Assembly (NCBI RefSeq): GCF_012844235.1 | Contig: NZ_JABAGR010000003.1 | Location: forward strand, 162,514 to 226,513 | From: Parafannyhessea umbonata | GTDB lineage: Bacteria > Actinomycetota > Coriobacteriia > Coriobacteriales > Atopobiaceae | Direction of reading: 5' to 3' | DNA: 64,000 bases | Part shown: positions 7,417 to 15,680 of the stretch, piece after piece | Position numbering within the stretch: the stretch's first letter is position 1 | How the letters are laid out: each line of letters opens with the position of its first letter | Notes under the pieces: model-generated | Database searches by the model: none | What the model saw: the letters and a program-made list of their open reading frames with translations, nothing else | What the model was told of the DNA's origin: nothing | Translations under genes and position numbers: made by a program

Positions 7417-9369
7417 TTACTTGGAGAGCTTCACCAGGGAGGCGCCGGCAACGACCTTGCCGGAGGTTCCCTCGATCGACTTGAAGTCGTCGGAGTTGGT
7501 GACGATGACCATGGTGGTCGCGGCCTTGCCGGCCGCCTTGATCTGGTCGAGGTCGGCCTCCATCAGGAGCTGTCCCGCCTTCACGTGGTCGCCAGCGCTG
7601 ACGTGTGCCGTGAACGGCGCACCCTTCAGCTCGACCGTGTCGATGCCAATGTGGAGAAGGACCTCGCACCCGGCGTCAGACATCATGCCGAGCGCATGGC
7701 CGGTGTTGGCCACGAGCGTGACCTCGCCGTCGCACGGCGCGTAGATGGCGCCGTCGGTGGGCTCGACGGCAGCGCCCTTGCCCATGGACTCGCTGGCGAA
7801 GACGGGGTCGCTCACCTGCGAGAGGGGAAGCGCGGTGCCGGTCATGGGCGAGACGAGCGTGGCAGCGTCTGCCGCGGAGGCGTCGACCTGCGGGGCGACC
7901 ATGGCCTTGGGCTCGCTGTCCTTCGGGGCGTCGGACTTCTTGGCGGCCTTCGCCTTGTCCTCGTCCTTGTAGATGGTGCTGGTGATGCCGAACGCGACGC
8001 CGAAGGCGACGGCGAACATGATGGCGTACTGGACGGGCTGGGCGATGCAGAGCAGGATGCCGAAGATGCCGGTGACGCCGGTGCCGGAGGCGGCGAGGTT
8101 GAAGACGTAGCAGCACAGGGCGCCGCACGCGGAGCCGATCATGCCTGCGACGAACGGCTTGATCTTAGGCAGGTTCACGCCGAAGATTGCGGGTTCGGTG
8201 ATGCCAAGCAGGCAGGAGATGCCGGAGGGAACCGCGAGGGACTTCGTCTTCTCGGACTTGGTGCGAAGCGCCACGGCGAGGCAGGCGCCGCCCTGGGCGA
8301 TGTTTGCCGCGGACGCGATGGGCAGCCAGTAGGTCACGCCGTACTTCGCGAGCATGGAGACGTCGATGGCGGTGTACATCTGGTGCAGGCCGGTGACGAC
8401 GGACGGGCTGTAGATGAGGCCGATGATGATGTAGCCGATGCCCAGGGGCACCTTGAGGAGGAACATGAGCAGGCCGAGGATGGAGTTCTCGAGCCAGACG
8501 AAGATCGGGCCGATGAAGAGGATCGTGATGTAGGCTGCGAGGGAGACGGAGACGAGCGGAGTCACGAAGAGGTCGAACATCTCGGGCACGGCCTTGTGGA
8601 GGCGTTTCTCGAAGAAGCAGAGTATCCATACGCCGACGAGGATGGGGATGACGTGGCCCTGGTAGCCGACCCAGTCGATGCTGTAGAGGCCGGGGATGAC
8701 GTCGAGCGTGATCATGGTGCCCTTGGCAATGGCGTCGCTCGCGCTATACGCATTGATGAAGTCGCTGCTGATGAGCAGGGCGCCGAACGACGCGCCGAGG
8801 TAGGGGTTGCCGCCGAAGACCGTCGCGGCGCTGAAGCCGAGCAGGATCTGCAGGTTCGCGAGGGCGCAGGCGTTGACGAGCTTCGCGATGCGCCACCAGA
8901 CGGTGTTCTGGTCGAGCATGAAGAAGCCGGCGCCGCCGTCCGCGACGGGGGTGCCCATGTAGCTGAGGGCGCCCATGATGCCCATGAGCATGCCGGACGC
9001 GACGATGGCGGGGATGATGGGAACGAAGACGTCGGAGAGGACCTTGATAGCGCGCTGGAAGGCGTTGCCCTGCTTGGCCGCCTCCTCCTTCGCCTCGGCC
9101 TTGCTGACGGCGGTGATGCCGCCCTGGCGTATGAACTCGTCGTACACCTTGTCGACGGTGCCGGTGCCGTAGATGATCTGCAGCTGGCCGGCGGCCTCGA
9201 AGTTGCCCTTCGCGCCGAGGGCGTCCTCGAGCTTGTCCTTGTCGATCTTGCCGTTGTCTGCGATCACGAGGCGCAGGCGGGTGGCGCAGTGCGCCGCGGA
9301 GACGACGTTGTCAGCCCCTCCCACGGCCTCGAGCGCCTGGCGCGCGGCTTCCTTGTAGTCCAGTGCCAT
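7417..9369 (-). CDS. scrA: Sucrose-type PTS transporter subunit EIIBCA
   Basis: A 650-residue membrane protein that imports and phosphorylates sucrose. Domain order is B-C-A: EIIB with the phosphorylatable Cys in SAAHCATRLRLV (about residue 28), EIIC with about ten hydrophobic segments and the GITEPAIFGV motif, and a soluble EIIA with the active His in LLHIGIDTVELKG. ATG 9369 follows a GGGAGGG SD. Divergent regulator and GH32 genes nearby support sucrose as substrate. An 18-bp LacI-type operator lies upstream at 9454-9471. Confidence 0.93.
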   Translation of the reverse strand: MALDYKEAARQALEAVGGADNVVSAAHCATRLRLVIADNGKIDKDKLEDALGAKGNFEAAGQLQIIYGTGTVDKVYDEFIRQGGITAVSKAEAKEEAAKQGNAFQRAIKVLSDVFVPIIPAIVASGMLMGIMGALSYMGTPVADGGAGFFMLDQNTVWWRIAKLVNACALANLQILLGFSAATVFGGNPYLGASFGALLISSDFINAYSASDAIAKGTMITLDVIPGLYSIDWVGYQGHVIPILVGVWILCFFEKRLHKAVPEMFDLFVTPLVSVSLAAYITILFIGPIFVWLENSILGLLMFLLKVPLGIGYIIIGLIYSPSVVTGLHQMYTAIDVSMLAKYGVTYWLPIASAANIAQGGACLAVALRTKSEKTKSLAVPSGISCLLGITEPAIFGVNLPKIKPFVAGMIGSACGALCCYVFNLAASGTGVTGIFGILLCIAQPVQYAIMFAVAFGVAFGITSTIYKDEDKAKAAKKSDAPKDSEPKAMVAPQVDASAADAATLVSPMTGTALPLSQVSDPVFASESMGKGAAVEPTDGAIYAPCDGEVTLVANTGHALGMMSDAGCEVLLHIGIDTVELKGAPFTAHVSAGDHVKAGQLLMEADLDQIKAAGKAATTMVIVTNSDDFKSIEGTSGKVVAGASLVKLSK

Positions 9370-9730
9370 GGTTCCCTCCCAAGTTTGCCTGGTACCCATC
9401 GTCGATTCCACGTGCCCCGGGAGCGACCCCGGCTCCCGAAAGGTGGCATGGCATGTGAAATCGTTCTCACACACTCACTATGTAACGACTTGGCGAGTCG
9501 AAAGCCCCTCTGAACCAGGGTTCGGGACGGACGAACGGTATGAAAACATCGGCGTACGGCACTGTTTTCGTGGCGAGCCTGTGAAGGCGAGGATTTGCGC
9601 GCCCTTCTCGCCCGGCGCGACGGGACGGCGGCCGCGCCGAGGGATATGGGATAGATTTCATAGCGTTTTTCATGCACGGGGCGTGTGGGGCCTCGCGGGG
9701 GGACGGCGTGCGACGGGGGCGGGGCGGGCG
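9370..9730. other. Intergenic region upstream of the sucrose PTS gene
   Basis: No gene is seen in these 361 bases. They hold the operator at 9454-9471, an inverted repeat GAAAACA (9542-9548) with TGTTTTC (9563-9569), and one copy of the GGCGAGAAG motif on the minus strand near 9604-9612 just after the regulator gene's 3' end. Confidence 0.5.
9454..9471. promoter_or_regulatory. LacI-type operator upstream of scrA
   Basis: The 18-bp sequence TGTGAAATCGTTCTCACA is a near-palindrome with the central CG step characteristic of LacI/GalR operators. It is 85 nt before the scrA start and the adjacent gene encodes a LacI-family regulator. Confidence 0.55.
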
Positions 9731-10714
9731 CTAGCGCGTGGAGTTGCGCATCATGATGCCGTAGGACATGCGAATCTCTCGTGGGACGACATCCTTGCTG
9801 GTCATGGCCTCGACCAAGAGCTTGGCGGCCTCGCGGCCGGACGTCTGGTAGTGGTGGTGGATCGAGGTGAGGGTGGGGGTGACGACGCGCGTGAGCTCGC
9901 TGTCGCCGACGCCGGTGACCTGCACGTCCTCGGGCACGCGGCGGCCGTACTCGCGCGCGCACGTGAGCGCGCCGAACGCGATGACGTCCGTGGCGCACAC
10001 GAACGTGTCGAGCTCCGGGTGGCGGGACATGATGGCCTCCGCGCACTCGTAGCCGCCGTCGAGGGAGAACGGGCTCGTGCCCATGGCGTCCTCCGGCACG
10101 TCGAGCCCGAGCTCCGAGCAGGCGTCCAGGAAGCCGCGACGACGCTCCTGGCCTGCGGAGACGTCTTCCTGCGTCACGCCGATGTACGCGGGGTGCGCGC
10201 TGTTTTGCAGCACCTTGCGGCACAGCTGGAGCATGGAGCGGTAGTCGTCGTTGAAGACGGAGGAGTAGCCCTGCATGTCCTGGCCGAGGATGACGACGGG
10301 CACGCGCAGCGCGTCGAGCGCGCGACGGTGCTCCTGGTCGAGCACGGTCGCGATGAGGATGATGCCGTCCACCTGGTTGCCCTCCGCGAAGAGCTGCAGG
10401 TACGAGACCTCGGTCTCCTTGTTGTTGTTTGTGTTGGCGAGCAGCGTCTGGTAGTGGGCGTCGTTGAACTCGAGCGTCATGCCGGAGAGCATGCGCGAGA
10501 CCGCGTGCGAGTTGACCTTGGGGAGTATGACGCCGACGATGTTTGTCTTGCCGGTGCGCAGCGTCTGGGCCTGCTGCGACGGGACGTAGCCGGTCTCCTT
10601 TATGACGCGGGCGATGACCTTGCGCTTCTCGGCGGAGACGTAGCCGTCGTTGAGGTAGCGCGACACCGTGGCGCGCGAGACGCCTGCGAGCTTGGCTATG
10701 GAGTTGATGTCCAC
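9731..10714 (-). CDS. scrR: LacI-family transcriptional regulator of sucrose genes
   Basis: 327 residues from GTG 10714 (SD GGAAGGAGG). Residues 1-25 carry the LacI HTH (DINSIAKLAGVSRATVSRYL) and hinge, followed by a periplasmic-binding-protein-like core (NIVGVILPKVNSHAVSRML, VDGIILIATVLDQ, CATDVIAFGALTCAREYGR). It lies between scrA and the divergently transcribed GH32 gene, so it probably represses both in the absence of sucrose-6-phosphate or fructose (inference). Confidence 0.88.
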   Translation of the reverse strand: MDINSIAKLAGVSRATVSRYLNDGYVSAEKRKVIARVIKETGYVPSQQAQTLRTGKTNIVGVILPKVNSHAVSRMLSGMTLEFNDAHYQTLLANTNNNKETEVSYLQLFAEGNQVDGIILIATVLDQEHRRALDALRVPVVILGQDMQGYSSVFNDDYRSMLQLCRKVLQNSAHPAYIGVTQEDVSAGQERRRGFLDACSELGLDVPEDAMGTSPFSLDGGYECAEAIMSRHPELDTFVCATDVIAFGALTCAREYGRRVPEDVQVTGVGDSELTRVVTPTLTSIHHHYQTSGREAAKLLVEAMTSKDVVPREIRMSYGIMMRNSTR

Positions 10715-10862
10715 GGGCCCTCCTTCCGCGCCGGGGGACGTGCCGTGACGGGGGCGTGGCGCCCTTGGCCGCGGCGATTCTCGCCCACAATGTGAGACCG
10801 ATACCAGTATCATGTGACATCAAGGTGGCTCCTGTCAAAGTCGATTGCGAGGAGGAACACAC

Positions 10863-12314
10863 ATGTCCAACGCTCTTGAGCGCGACCTCGACGCGCTGCG
10901 AATTGGCGCGGAGGGGGCAGCGAGGCATGGCCGCTACGCGCAGGGGTTCCACCTGATGCCGCCCGTGGGCTGGCTGAACGACCCGAACGGGCTGTGCCAG
11001 GTGGACGGGACGTTCCACGCGTTCTTTCAGTATGCGCCGTTCAACGTGGACGGCGGGGTGAAGATGTGGGGGCACTCCACGTCCGACGACCTGCTGACGT
11101 GGGACTACCATGGCGTGACGCTCTATCCCGACCAGCCGTCGGACTGCTCGGGCGTGTACTCCGGGAGCGCCCTGGTGCGCGAGGTGGGCGGCCGAAGGCG
11201 GATGGAGCTGTTCTATACCGGCAACGTGAAGCTCGAGGACGCGGACGGCTACGACTACGTGCGCACGGGCCGCGAGGCTAACACCGTGTGGGTTACGACG
11301 GAGGACGGCGACGCGCACGGTCCGAAGCGCGTGGTGATGAGGAATGCGGACTATCCCGCGGACGACACCTGCCACGTGCGCGACCCGAAGGTGTGGGAGG
11401 GCGACGGCCGCTACCTGATGGTGCAGGGCGCCCGCCGCGACGACGACTGGGGCGAGGTGCTTGTGTTTGGCTCCGACGACCTGGCGCGCTGGGAGCTTTT
11501 GAACCGCGTGACCACGCCGACGCGCTTTGGCTACATGTGGGAGTGCCCGGACTACTTCGAGCTGTCCGACGGAAAGGGGGGCTCTGCCAAGGTGCTGAGC
11601 GTTTCTCCCCAGGGGCTCGAGGGCGGCGACTGGGACCGCAGGAACGTGTACCAGTCCGGCTACTTCATGCTGGAGGGCGACGTCGCGGGCTCGTGCGAGC
11701 TGGGCGACTTTGCCCTGTGGGACGCCGGCTTCGACTTCTATGCGCCGCAGACGTTTGCCGCGGAGGACGGCCGGCGCATCCTGATTGGCTGGATGGGGAT
11801 TCCGGACGAGCCGACGTACGGCAACGACCCGACGGTCGCAGCCGGCTGGCAGCACTGCTTCACGATTCCGCGCGAGGTGACGCTTGCGGGCGGGCGCGTG
11901 CGGCAGGCCCCGGTGCGCGAGCTGGACGCGCGTCGCGCGGACGCGGCGCGATCTGTGGGCGGAGCGCTGGACGTGGAGGGACGCACGGCGTTCGACCTGG
12001 TGCTGGACGCGAGCACCTGCACGGCGGGCGTGCGCGTGACCCTGTCGGACGAGCTGGCGCTGACGTGGCGTGACAGCCGTCTGAGCATGGCGTTTGGGCG
12101 CACGGCGCGCTCCGACGCGGGCTGCGGGCGCACGGAGCGCTGGGAGCCGCTGCCGGAGCTGCGCAACCTTCGCGTGGTGGGCGACGCGTCCTCCGTGGAG
12201 GTGTTCGCGAACGACGGCGAGCTGTGCATGTCGACGCGCTACTATCCCCGCCGCTACCGCGTGCAGGTGGACGCGCCCGGCGCGGACGCGACGCTTTGGG
12301 GTCTTGAGGCCTAG
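10863..12314 (+). CDS. scrB: Sucrose-6-phosphate hydrolase (GH32)
   Basis: A 483-residue cytoplasmic glycoside hydrolase family 32 enzyme splitting sucrose-6-phosphate into glucose-6-phosphate and fructose. The three acidic motifs are visible: GWLNDPNG (nucleophile Asp), RDPKVW (transition-state Asp) and MWECPDYFEL (acid/base Glu). The C-terminal beta-sandwich includes VEVFANDGELCMSTRYYP. I chose ATG 10863 because GGAGGA lies 8 nt upstream. It diverges from scrR over a 148-bp region containing TGTGAGACCG and GATAC-CA-GTATC sequences near 10790-10812 that may bind ScrR. Confidence 0.92.
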   Translation: MSNALERDLDALRIGAEGAARHGRYAQGFHLMPPVGWLNDPNGLCQVDGTFHAFFQYAPFNVDGGVKMWGHSTSDDLLTWDYHGVTLYPDQPSDCSGVYSGSALVREVGGRRRMELFYTGNVKLEDADGYDYVRTGREANTVWVTTEDGDAHGPKRVVMRNADYPADDTCHVRDPKVWEGDGRYLMVQGARRDDDWGEVLVFGSDDLARWELLNRVTTPTRFGYMWECPDYFELSDGKGGSAKVLSVSPQGLEGGDWDRRNVYQSGYFMLEGDVAGSCELGDFALWDAGFDFYAPQTFAAEDGRRILIGWMGIPDEPTYGNDPTVAAGWQHCFTIPREVTLAGGRVRQAPVRELDARRADAARSVGGALDVEGRTAFDLVLDASTCTAGVRVTLSDELALTWRDSRLSMAFGRTARSDAGCGRTERWEPLPELRNLRVVGDASSVEVFANDGELCMSTRYYPRRYRVQVDAPGADATLWGLEA

Positions 12315-12364
12315 GCCCTCAAGCGGCCCGCGGGGTCGCGGCGGCGGGGCTGGTGCCATGAAGG

Positions 12365-12402
12365 ACGGGCGAGAAGGGCGTGGGCGCGCTCTTCTCGCCC
12401 GT
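12365..12402. terminator. Bidirectional hairpin after the GH32 gene, GGCGAGAAG motif
   Basis: Perfect 12-bp stem ACGGGCGAGAAG / CTTCTCGCCCGT with a 14-nt loop between two convergent genes. It has almost the same stem sequence as the hairpin at 6248-6289. Confidence 0.75.
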
Positions 12403-12434
12403 TGGCGTGCGTGGGGAGTACGTGGCCGAATGGG

Positions 12435-13262
12435 CTACTTGCTGCGCTCGTCCCCGCGGCTTGGGTTGGGGTCGAGGTTTGCGTCCGCGCCGGCGTGCGT
12501 GCCGTGGAACAGCTCGAAGAAGTCGTGCACGGCGTCGCGGCTGGTGTCCGACGTGCGGAAGTGGAACTCTGGGTTCTTGGTCTTGAGCTGGCGGTACTCT
12601 GCCATCATGTCGCCGAAGATGTGCGCGTTCGAGGGCGGCGTGTACACGATGGAGTTTGCGCCGGCCTGGATGGTCTCTTGTATGGACTCGTCCGTACGGC
12701 CGCCCGTTGCGATGATGGGCACGGTGGGGAAGTCCTTGCGGATGTTGCGCACGACCTCGGCCGTCTTGGAGCCGGCGGCGACGTTGAGGATGGTGACGCC
12801 CGCGTCGAGGCGCGCCTGCACGTCCTCGTCGCCGGTGGCGATGGTCGCGATGATGGGGATGTCGATGACGCGGCGGATGAGGCGGATGTTGGAGTTGCTC
12901 ATGGGGGAGTTCACGACCACGGCGAACGCGCCCTGCGCCTCTGCGTCCTGCGCGATGACGACGGAACGCATGCCGCGCGTGGTGCCGCCGCCGACGCCGA
13001 CGAAGACGGGGCTGACCGCGGCGCTGATGACGGCCTGCGAGATGGCCTGCTGCGGCGTGAACGGGTAGACCGCGAGCACGGCGTCCGCGTTGCAGTTGCG
13101 GATGATGGCGACGTCCGTGGAGAAGACGATGGACTTGATGCGGCGCCCCATGATGACCATGCCCTTGGCCTGGTAGATCACTTCTGGGACCTGAATGGAG
13201 TGCGCTCGCAGCGTGCCGGTGATGCGTGGGACGTGGTCTTCGTCCTGGGTTGTGGTGACCAT
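12435..13262 (-). CDS. TIM-barrel protein of unknown function
   Basis: A 275-residue protein with a typical beta/alpha-barrel run of strands: SIVFSTDVAIIRN, AVLAVYPFTPQQAISQAVI, VFVGVGGGTTRG, FAVVVNSP, IPIIATIATGDED, VTILNVAAGSKTAEVVR and VPIIATGGRTDE. The last motifs look like the phosphate-binding end of ribulose-phosphate-binding or IMPDH-like barrels. No catalytic function is recognised. SD GAAGG precedes ATG 13262. Direct repeats and a possible promoter lie upstream at 13344-13379. Confidence 0.65.
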   Translation of the reverse strand: MVTTTQDEDHVPRITGTLRAHSIQVPEVIYQAKGMVIMGRRIKSIVFSTDVAIIRNCNADAVLAVYPFTPQQAISQAVISAAVSPVFVGVGGGTTRGMRSVVIAQDAEAQGAFAVVVNSPMSNSNIRLIRRVIDIPIIATIATGDEDVQARLDAGVTILNVAAGSKTAEVVRNIRKDFPTVPIIATGGRTDESIQETIQAGANSIVYTPPSNAHIFGDMMAEYRQLKTKNPEFHFRTSDTSRDAVHDFFELFHGTHAGADANLDPNPSRGDERSK

Positions 13263-13343
13263 GCGTTTACCTTCCCTTCAGGTGTAGGGGCGTTGCCGCC
13301 TGCGTGGCGGCGGTCCCGCCGACGTGACTATGGACGTTAGGAT

Positions 13344-13379
13344 ATCCATTTTTGAGTGGAGTCAAACATTCATTTTTGA
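13344..13379 (-). promoter_or_regulatory. Possible promoter with 24-bp-spaced direct repeats
   Basis: Read on the minus strand, TCAAAAATGAAT and TCAAAAATGGAT occur 24 bp apart, flanking a TTGACT (complement of 13360-13365) that could be a -35 box, with TATCCT 15 bp on. An inverted repeat GTCAAA/TTTGAC (13361-13380) overlaps. The direct repeats look like regulator sites for the TIM-barrel gene. Confidence 0.4.
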
Positions 13380-13493
13380 CGAACGACGTTTGGCCACGTT
13401 TGCCCCCGCGGGGTTATGGGTAGACGTTCTGCAGGAAACGAACCGCCGCCCGCGAGGAGCGTAGGCGGCACGAACGAATGATGGGAGGCCCCC

Positions 13494-13805
13494 ATGGCCA
13501 GCTTTGACGACCTGAAGCTCTACGTCCTGCCCGGATGCCCCTTCTGCGCGAAGGTGGACGCATTCTTGGATGAGCATGACATTGAGATCGAGCACCTGGA
13601 CGTGACCCAGGGCACGAACGGCGACGACCTTGTGCGCATTGGCGGCAAGAGGCAGTGCCCGTGCCTGCTTATTGACGGCAAGCCGATGTACGAGAGCGGC
13701 GACATCATCGACTACCTGGCCGATCGCATTGGCGCGGACGCGCCGACGCACGAGGGCGGCGGCGCATGCCACTTTGTTCCCGGCGGCGGCCACGTGTGCG
13801 ACTAG
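13494..13805 (+). CDS. Glutaredoxin-like protein
   Basis: A 103-residue thioredoxin-fold protein: LYVLPGCPFCAKVDAFLDEH carries the CPFC redox motif at about residue 16, followed by the glutathione-site region CPCLLIDGKPMYESGDIIDYL. The C-terminus has extra His and Cys (ACHFVPGGGHVCD), which could bind metal. ATG 13494 has SD GGGAGG. A hairpin terminator follows. Confidence 0.88.
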   Translation: MASFDDLKLYVLPGCPFCAKVDAFLDEHDIEIEHLDVTQGTNGDDLVRIGGKRQCPCLLIDGKPMYESGDIIDYLADRIGADAPTHEGGGACHFVPGGGHVCD

Positions 13806-14139
13806 CGCGGGTTTGCGGCCGGCGCGGCTGGACGCGGCTCTTGAACCATCGGCTGGTTTTGGCGGGCGGATCCGTTGGGGGTCCGCCCGCCTTGCTGTGC
13901 CGCTCGCCGTTTGGGGGAGAAGGGCGGCCCTTCTCGGCAGGGGAGGAAGGAATCTGGAAGATGACGCGGTTGGCCCGTGGTTGCGCTCGGCTATTGCGGC
14001 GGAGAGGGTTGCTCTTGGGAGCGAGAGGGCCCGGATCGCGCGAGTTCGCGCGCAGAGATGTGGAAGTCGGCGTTCGGTCCGGGGTGACGCTCGCGGAAAG
14101 CGTGCGGGGCGCGTGCGGTCCGGGGGATACCATGCCGAC
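13806..14139. other. Intergenic region with terminator hairpins
   Basis: No convincing gene in these 334 bases. It contains the terminator at 13861-13891 and a second hairpin GAGAAGGG-CG-GCCCTTCTC at 13917-13935, a variant of the dispersed GGCGAGAAG motif. The rest is GC-rich and open in several frames but without an SD or similarity I recognise. Confidence 0.5.
13861..13891 (+). terminator. Hairpin after the glutaredoxin gene
   Basis: Perfect 10-bp stem GGCGGGCGGA / TCCGCCCGCC with an 11-nt loop, preceded by TTTT and followed by TTG; 55 nt after the stop codon. Confidence 0.65.
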
Positions 14140-15216
14140 ATGTCGATTGTGGTCGTGGGACATATCTCCAGCATCGAGGCGCGTGACCTTGGCCTTCTGA
14201 GTGCCGCGGGCGTGAAGCCGCCGGCGGGGATGAAAGGTGACGCGATGGATGCGGCCGGACTTCGAGTCGAGGCCTTGCGCGTGACGCCACCTGCGAGCAT
14301 GATGCCCGACGTCGCCGCGTTGTTGGCGAGGACGGGGCTACCCGCGCCCGTGCACATGCTTGTTCCCGCCAGGGCGGATGCGTTTGCCTCGCGCTGCGCC
14401 ATACCCCACGGTTGGTCGTTCTGCCAGCCACGGGACGACTTGGCAGAGATTGACGTCGCATGCCCTGCCAGCGTGTTTGCATGTCCTCCCGAAATGGCTT
14501 TGATGCAGATGGCGAGGGGCCTTGGCGTGGCAAGGACGGCACTGCTTGTTGACCAGGTGCTGGGGACGTACAGGACCTGCAGGCGGGAGTCGGTTGGCTC
14601 GTACGGCCAGCTTGATGGTGTGTCTCTGGATGAGTGTACCGACGATTGCGGGACTACCACGGCATACGGGCTTGCGCCGCTGACGACGATAAATAGATTG
14701 TCAAACTATTTGGATGCGATGGCGGGCGCTCCCGGGGCAAGGGCGGTCAGAAGGGCGCTTCCGCTGGTGGCCGAGGGCCTGGCGTCTCCGCTAGAGGCTC
14801 AGACGTATGCCTTGGCGTTCTGCTCTCGTCACACGGGCAGCCTTGGTCTGCCAAAGCCACTCGTGAACCACCGGATCGAGGTCCCCGTTGAGGCGAGGGG
14901 CTGCTTTGGGTCTGCGACCATTCGGCCGGACTTCTGGTGGCCCGAGCAGCGCGTGGCGCTTGAGGTTCTGGGCGTTCGCTGGCATGGCGGTGCGAAGGGA
15001 ATCACCCAGACCTCTCTGAGGGAAAAGGGGTACTACGCCATGGGGGCTTCTTGCATCACGATTACTGAAAGGGAGATACGGATGCTCTCGAGCTTCGAGT
15101 CCGCGATGGCGGTGCTGGCGAAGCTCTTGGGGGTGAGGCTTCGGCAGCCCACCAGGGCGTTCGCGAAGGCAAGGGGCCGACTGCGCACCGAGGTGCTGGA
15201 CGTCAGGCCCGCGTAG
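14140..15216 (+). CDS. DUF559-like endonuclease-fold protein
   Basis: A 358-residue protein. The start is taken at ATG 14140 because similarity-like sequence begins there; no strong SD is seen, so it is uncertain. The C-terminal half resembles DUF559/very-short-patch-repair nuclease folds: RPDFWWPEQRVALEVLG (acidic residue, then the E-V-x core) and a following GYYAMGASCITITEREI. Such proteins are frequent in Coriobacteriia, often at variable loci, with no proven function. The array of palindromes at 15319-15649 lies immediately downstream. Confidence 0.6.
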   Translation: MSIVVVGHISSIEARDLGLLSAAGVKPPAGMKGDAMDAAGLRVEALRVTPPASMMPDVAALLARTGLPAPVHMLVPARADAFASRCAIPHGWSFCQPRDDLAEIDVACPASVFACPPEMALMQMARGLGVARTALLVDQVLGTYRTCRRESVGSYGQLDGVSLDECTDDCGTTTAYGLAPLTTINRLSNYLDAMAGAPGARAVRRALPLVAEGLASPLEAQTYALAFCSRHTGSLGLPKPLVNHRIEVPVEARGCFGSATIRPDFWWPEQRVALEVLGVRWHGGAKGITQTSLREKGYYAMGASCITITEREIRMLSSFESAMAVLAKLLGVRLRQPTRAFAKARGRLRTEVLDVRPA

Positions 15217-15318
15217 CTTGCGAGTTGGGTGCCAGAGGGAGAGCGCCGACCGAGCGGGCTTGCCTGGTGCGCTTGCCTGGTGCGCGGAAATCCTAGGTAT
15301 CGGCAAGACCGGAGATCG

Positions 15319-15649
15319 CACTACCTGACAGATTACGCTCCTGTCAGATAGTGGTGACTTTGGACGTATCACTTTCTGACAGATTGCGTTTCTGTCAGGT
15401 AGTGGTGGCGTACGAGGCGCGAAACGCGGGAAAGGGGCCTCTTGGAGTCCCACTTTCTGACAGATCGCACTCCTGTCAGAAAGTGGGGCTCACTATCCGA
15501 CAGGTCGCACTCCTGTCAGAAAGTGGGGCTCACTATCCGACAGATCGCACTCCTGTCAGAAAGTGAGCGGTTCGCGTAATGCGAAGTGCCCCTTTTCATG
15601 CAAATACACCCCACAACCTGACAGTTTGTGCTTGTGTCAGATTGTGGGG
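15319..15649. repeat. Array of six hairpin repeats (CTGACAG...CTGTCAG)
   Basis: Six inverted-repeat units lie at 15319-15353, 15370-15404, 15451-15485, 15491-15525, 15531-15565 and 15609-15649. Each has arms close to CACTTTCTGACAG and CTGTCAGAAAGTG around a loop of about 9 nt (ATCGCACTC in units 3 and 5). Units 3-5 are exact 40-bp tandem copies with one or two changes; the others are more diverged, and the last has arms CCCCACAACCTGACAG-like. It fills the gap between the DUF559-like gene and the aldo/keto reductase. It is not CRISPR: the intervals are themselves repeated or too short. Confidence 0.85.
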
Positions 15650-15680
15650 CGCTACGTTTTGCTTCGCCATCCGCCTCGCG

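Noticed and set aside
15351..15566. A short gene encoding repeated LSDRSHSCQ-like peptides
   Set aside because: The repeat peptide only reflects the hairpin array at the DNA level; there is no SD, and the frame breaks between diverged units.
15319..15649. CRISPR array
   Set aside because: The repeats are palindromic throughout, the intervals are very short or themselves repeated, and there are no cas genes.
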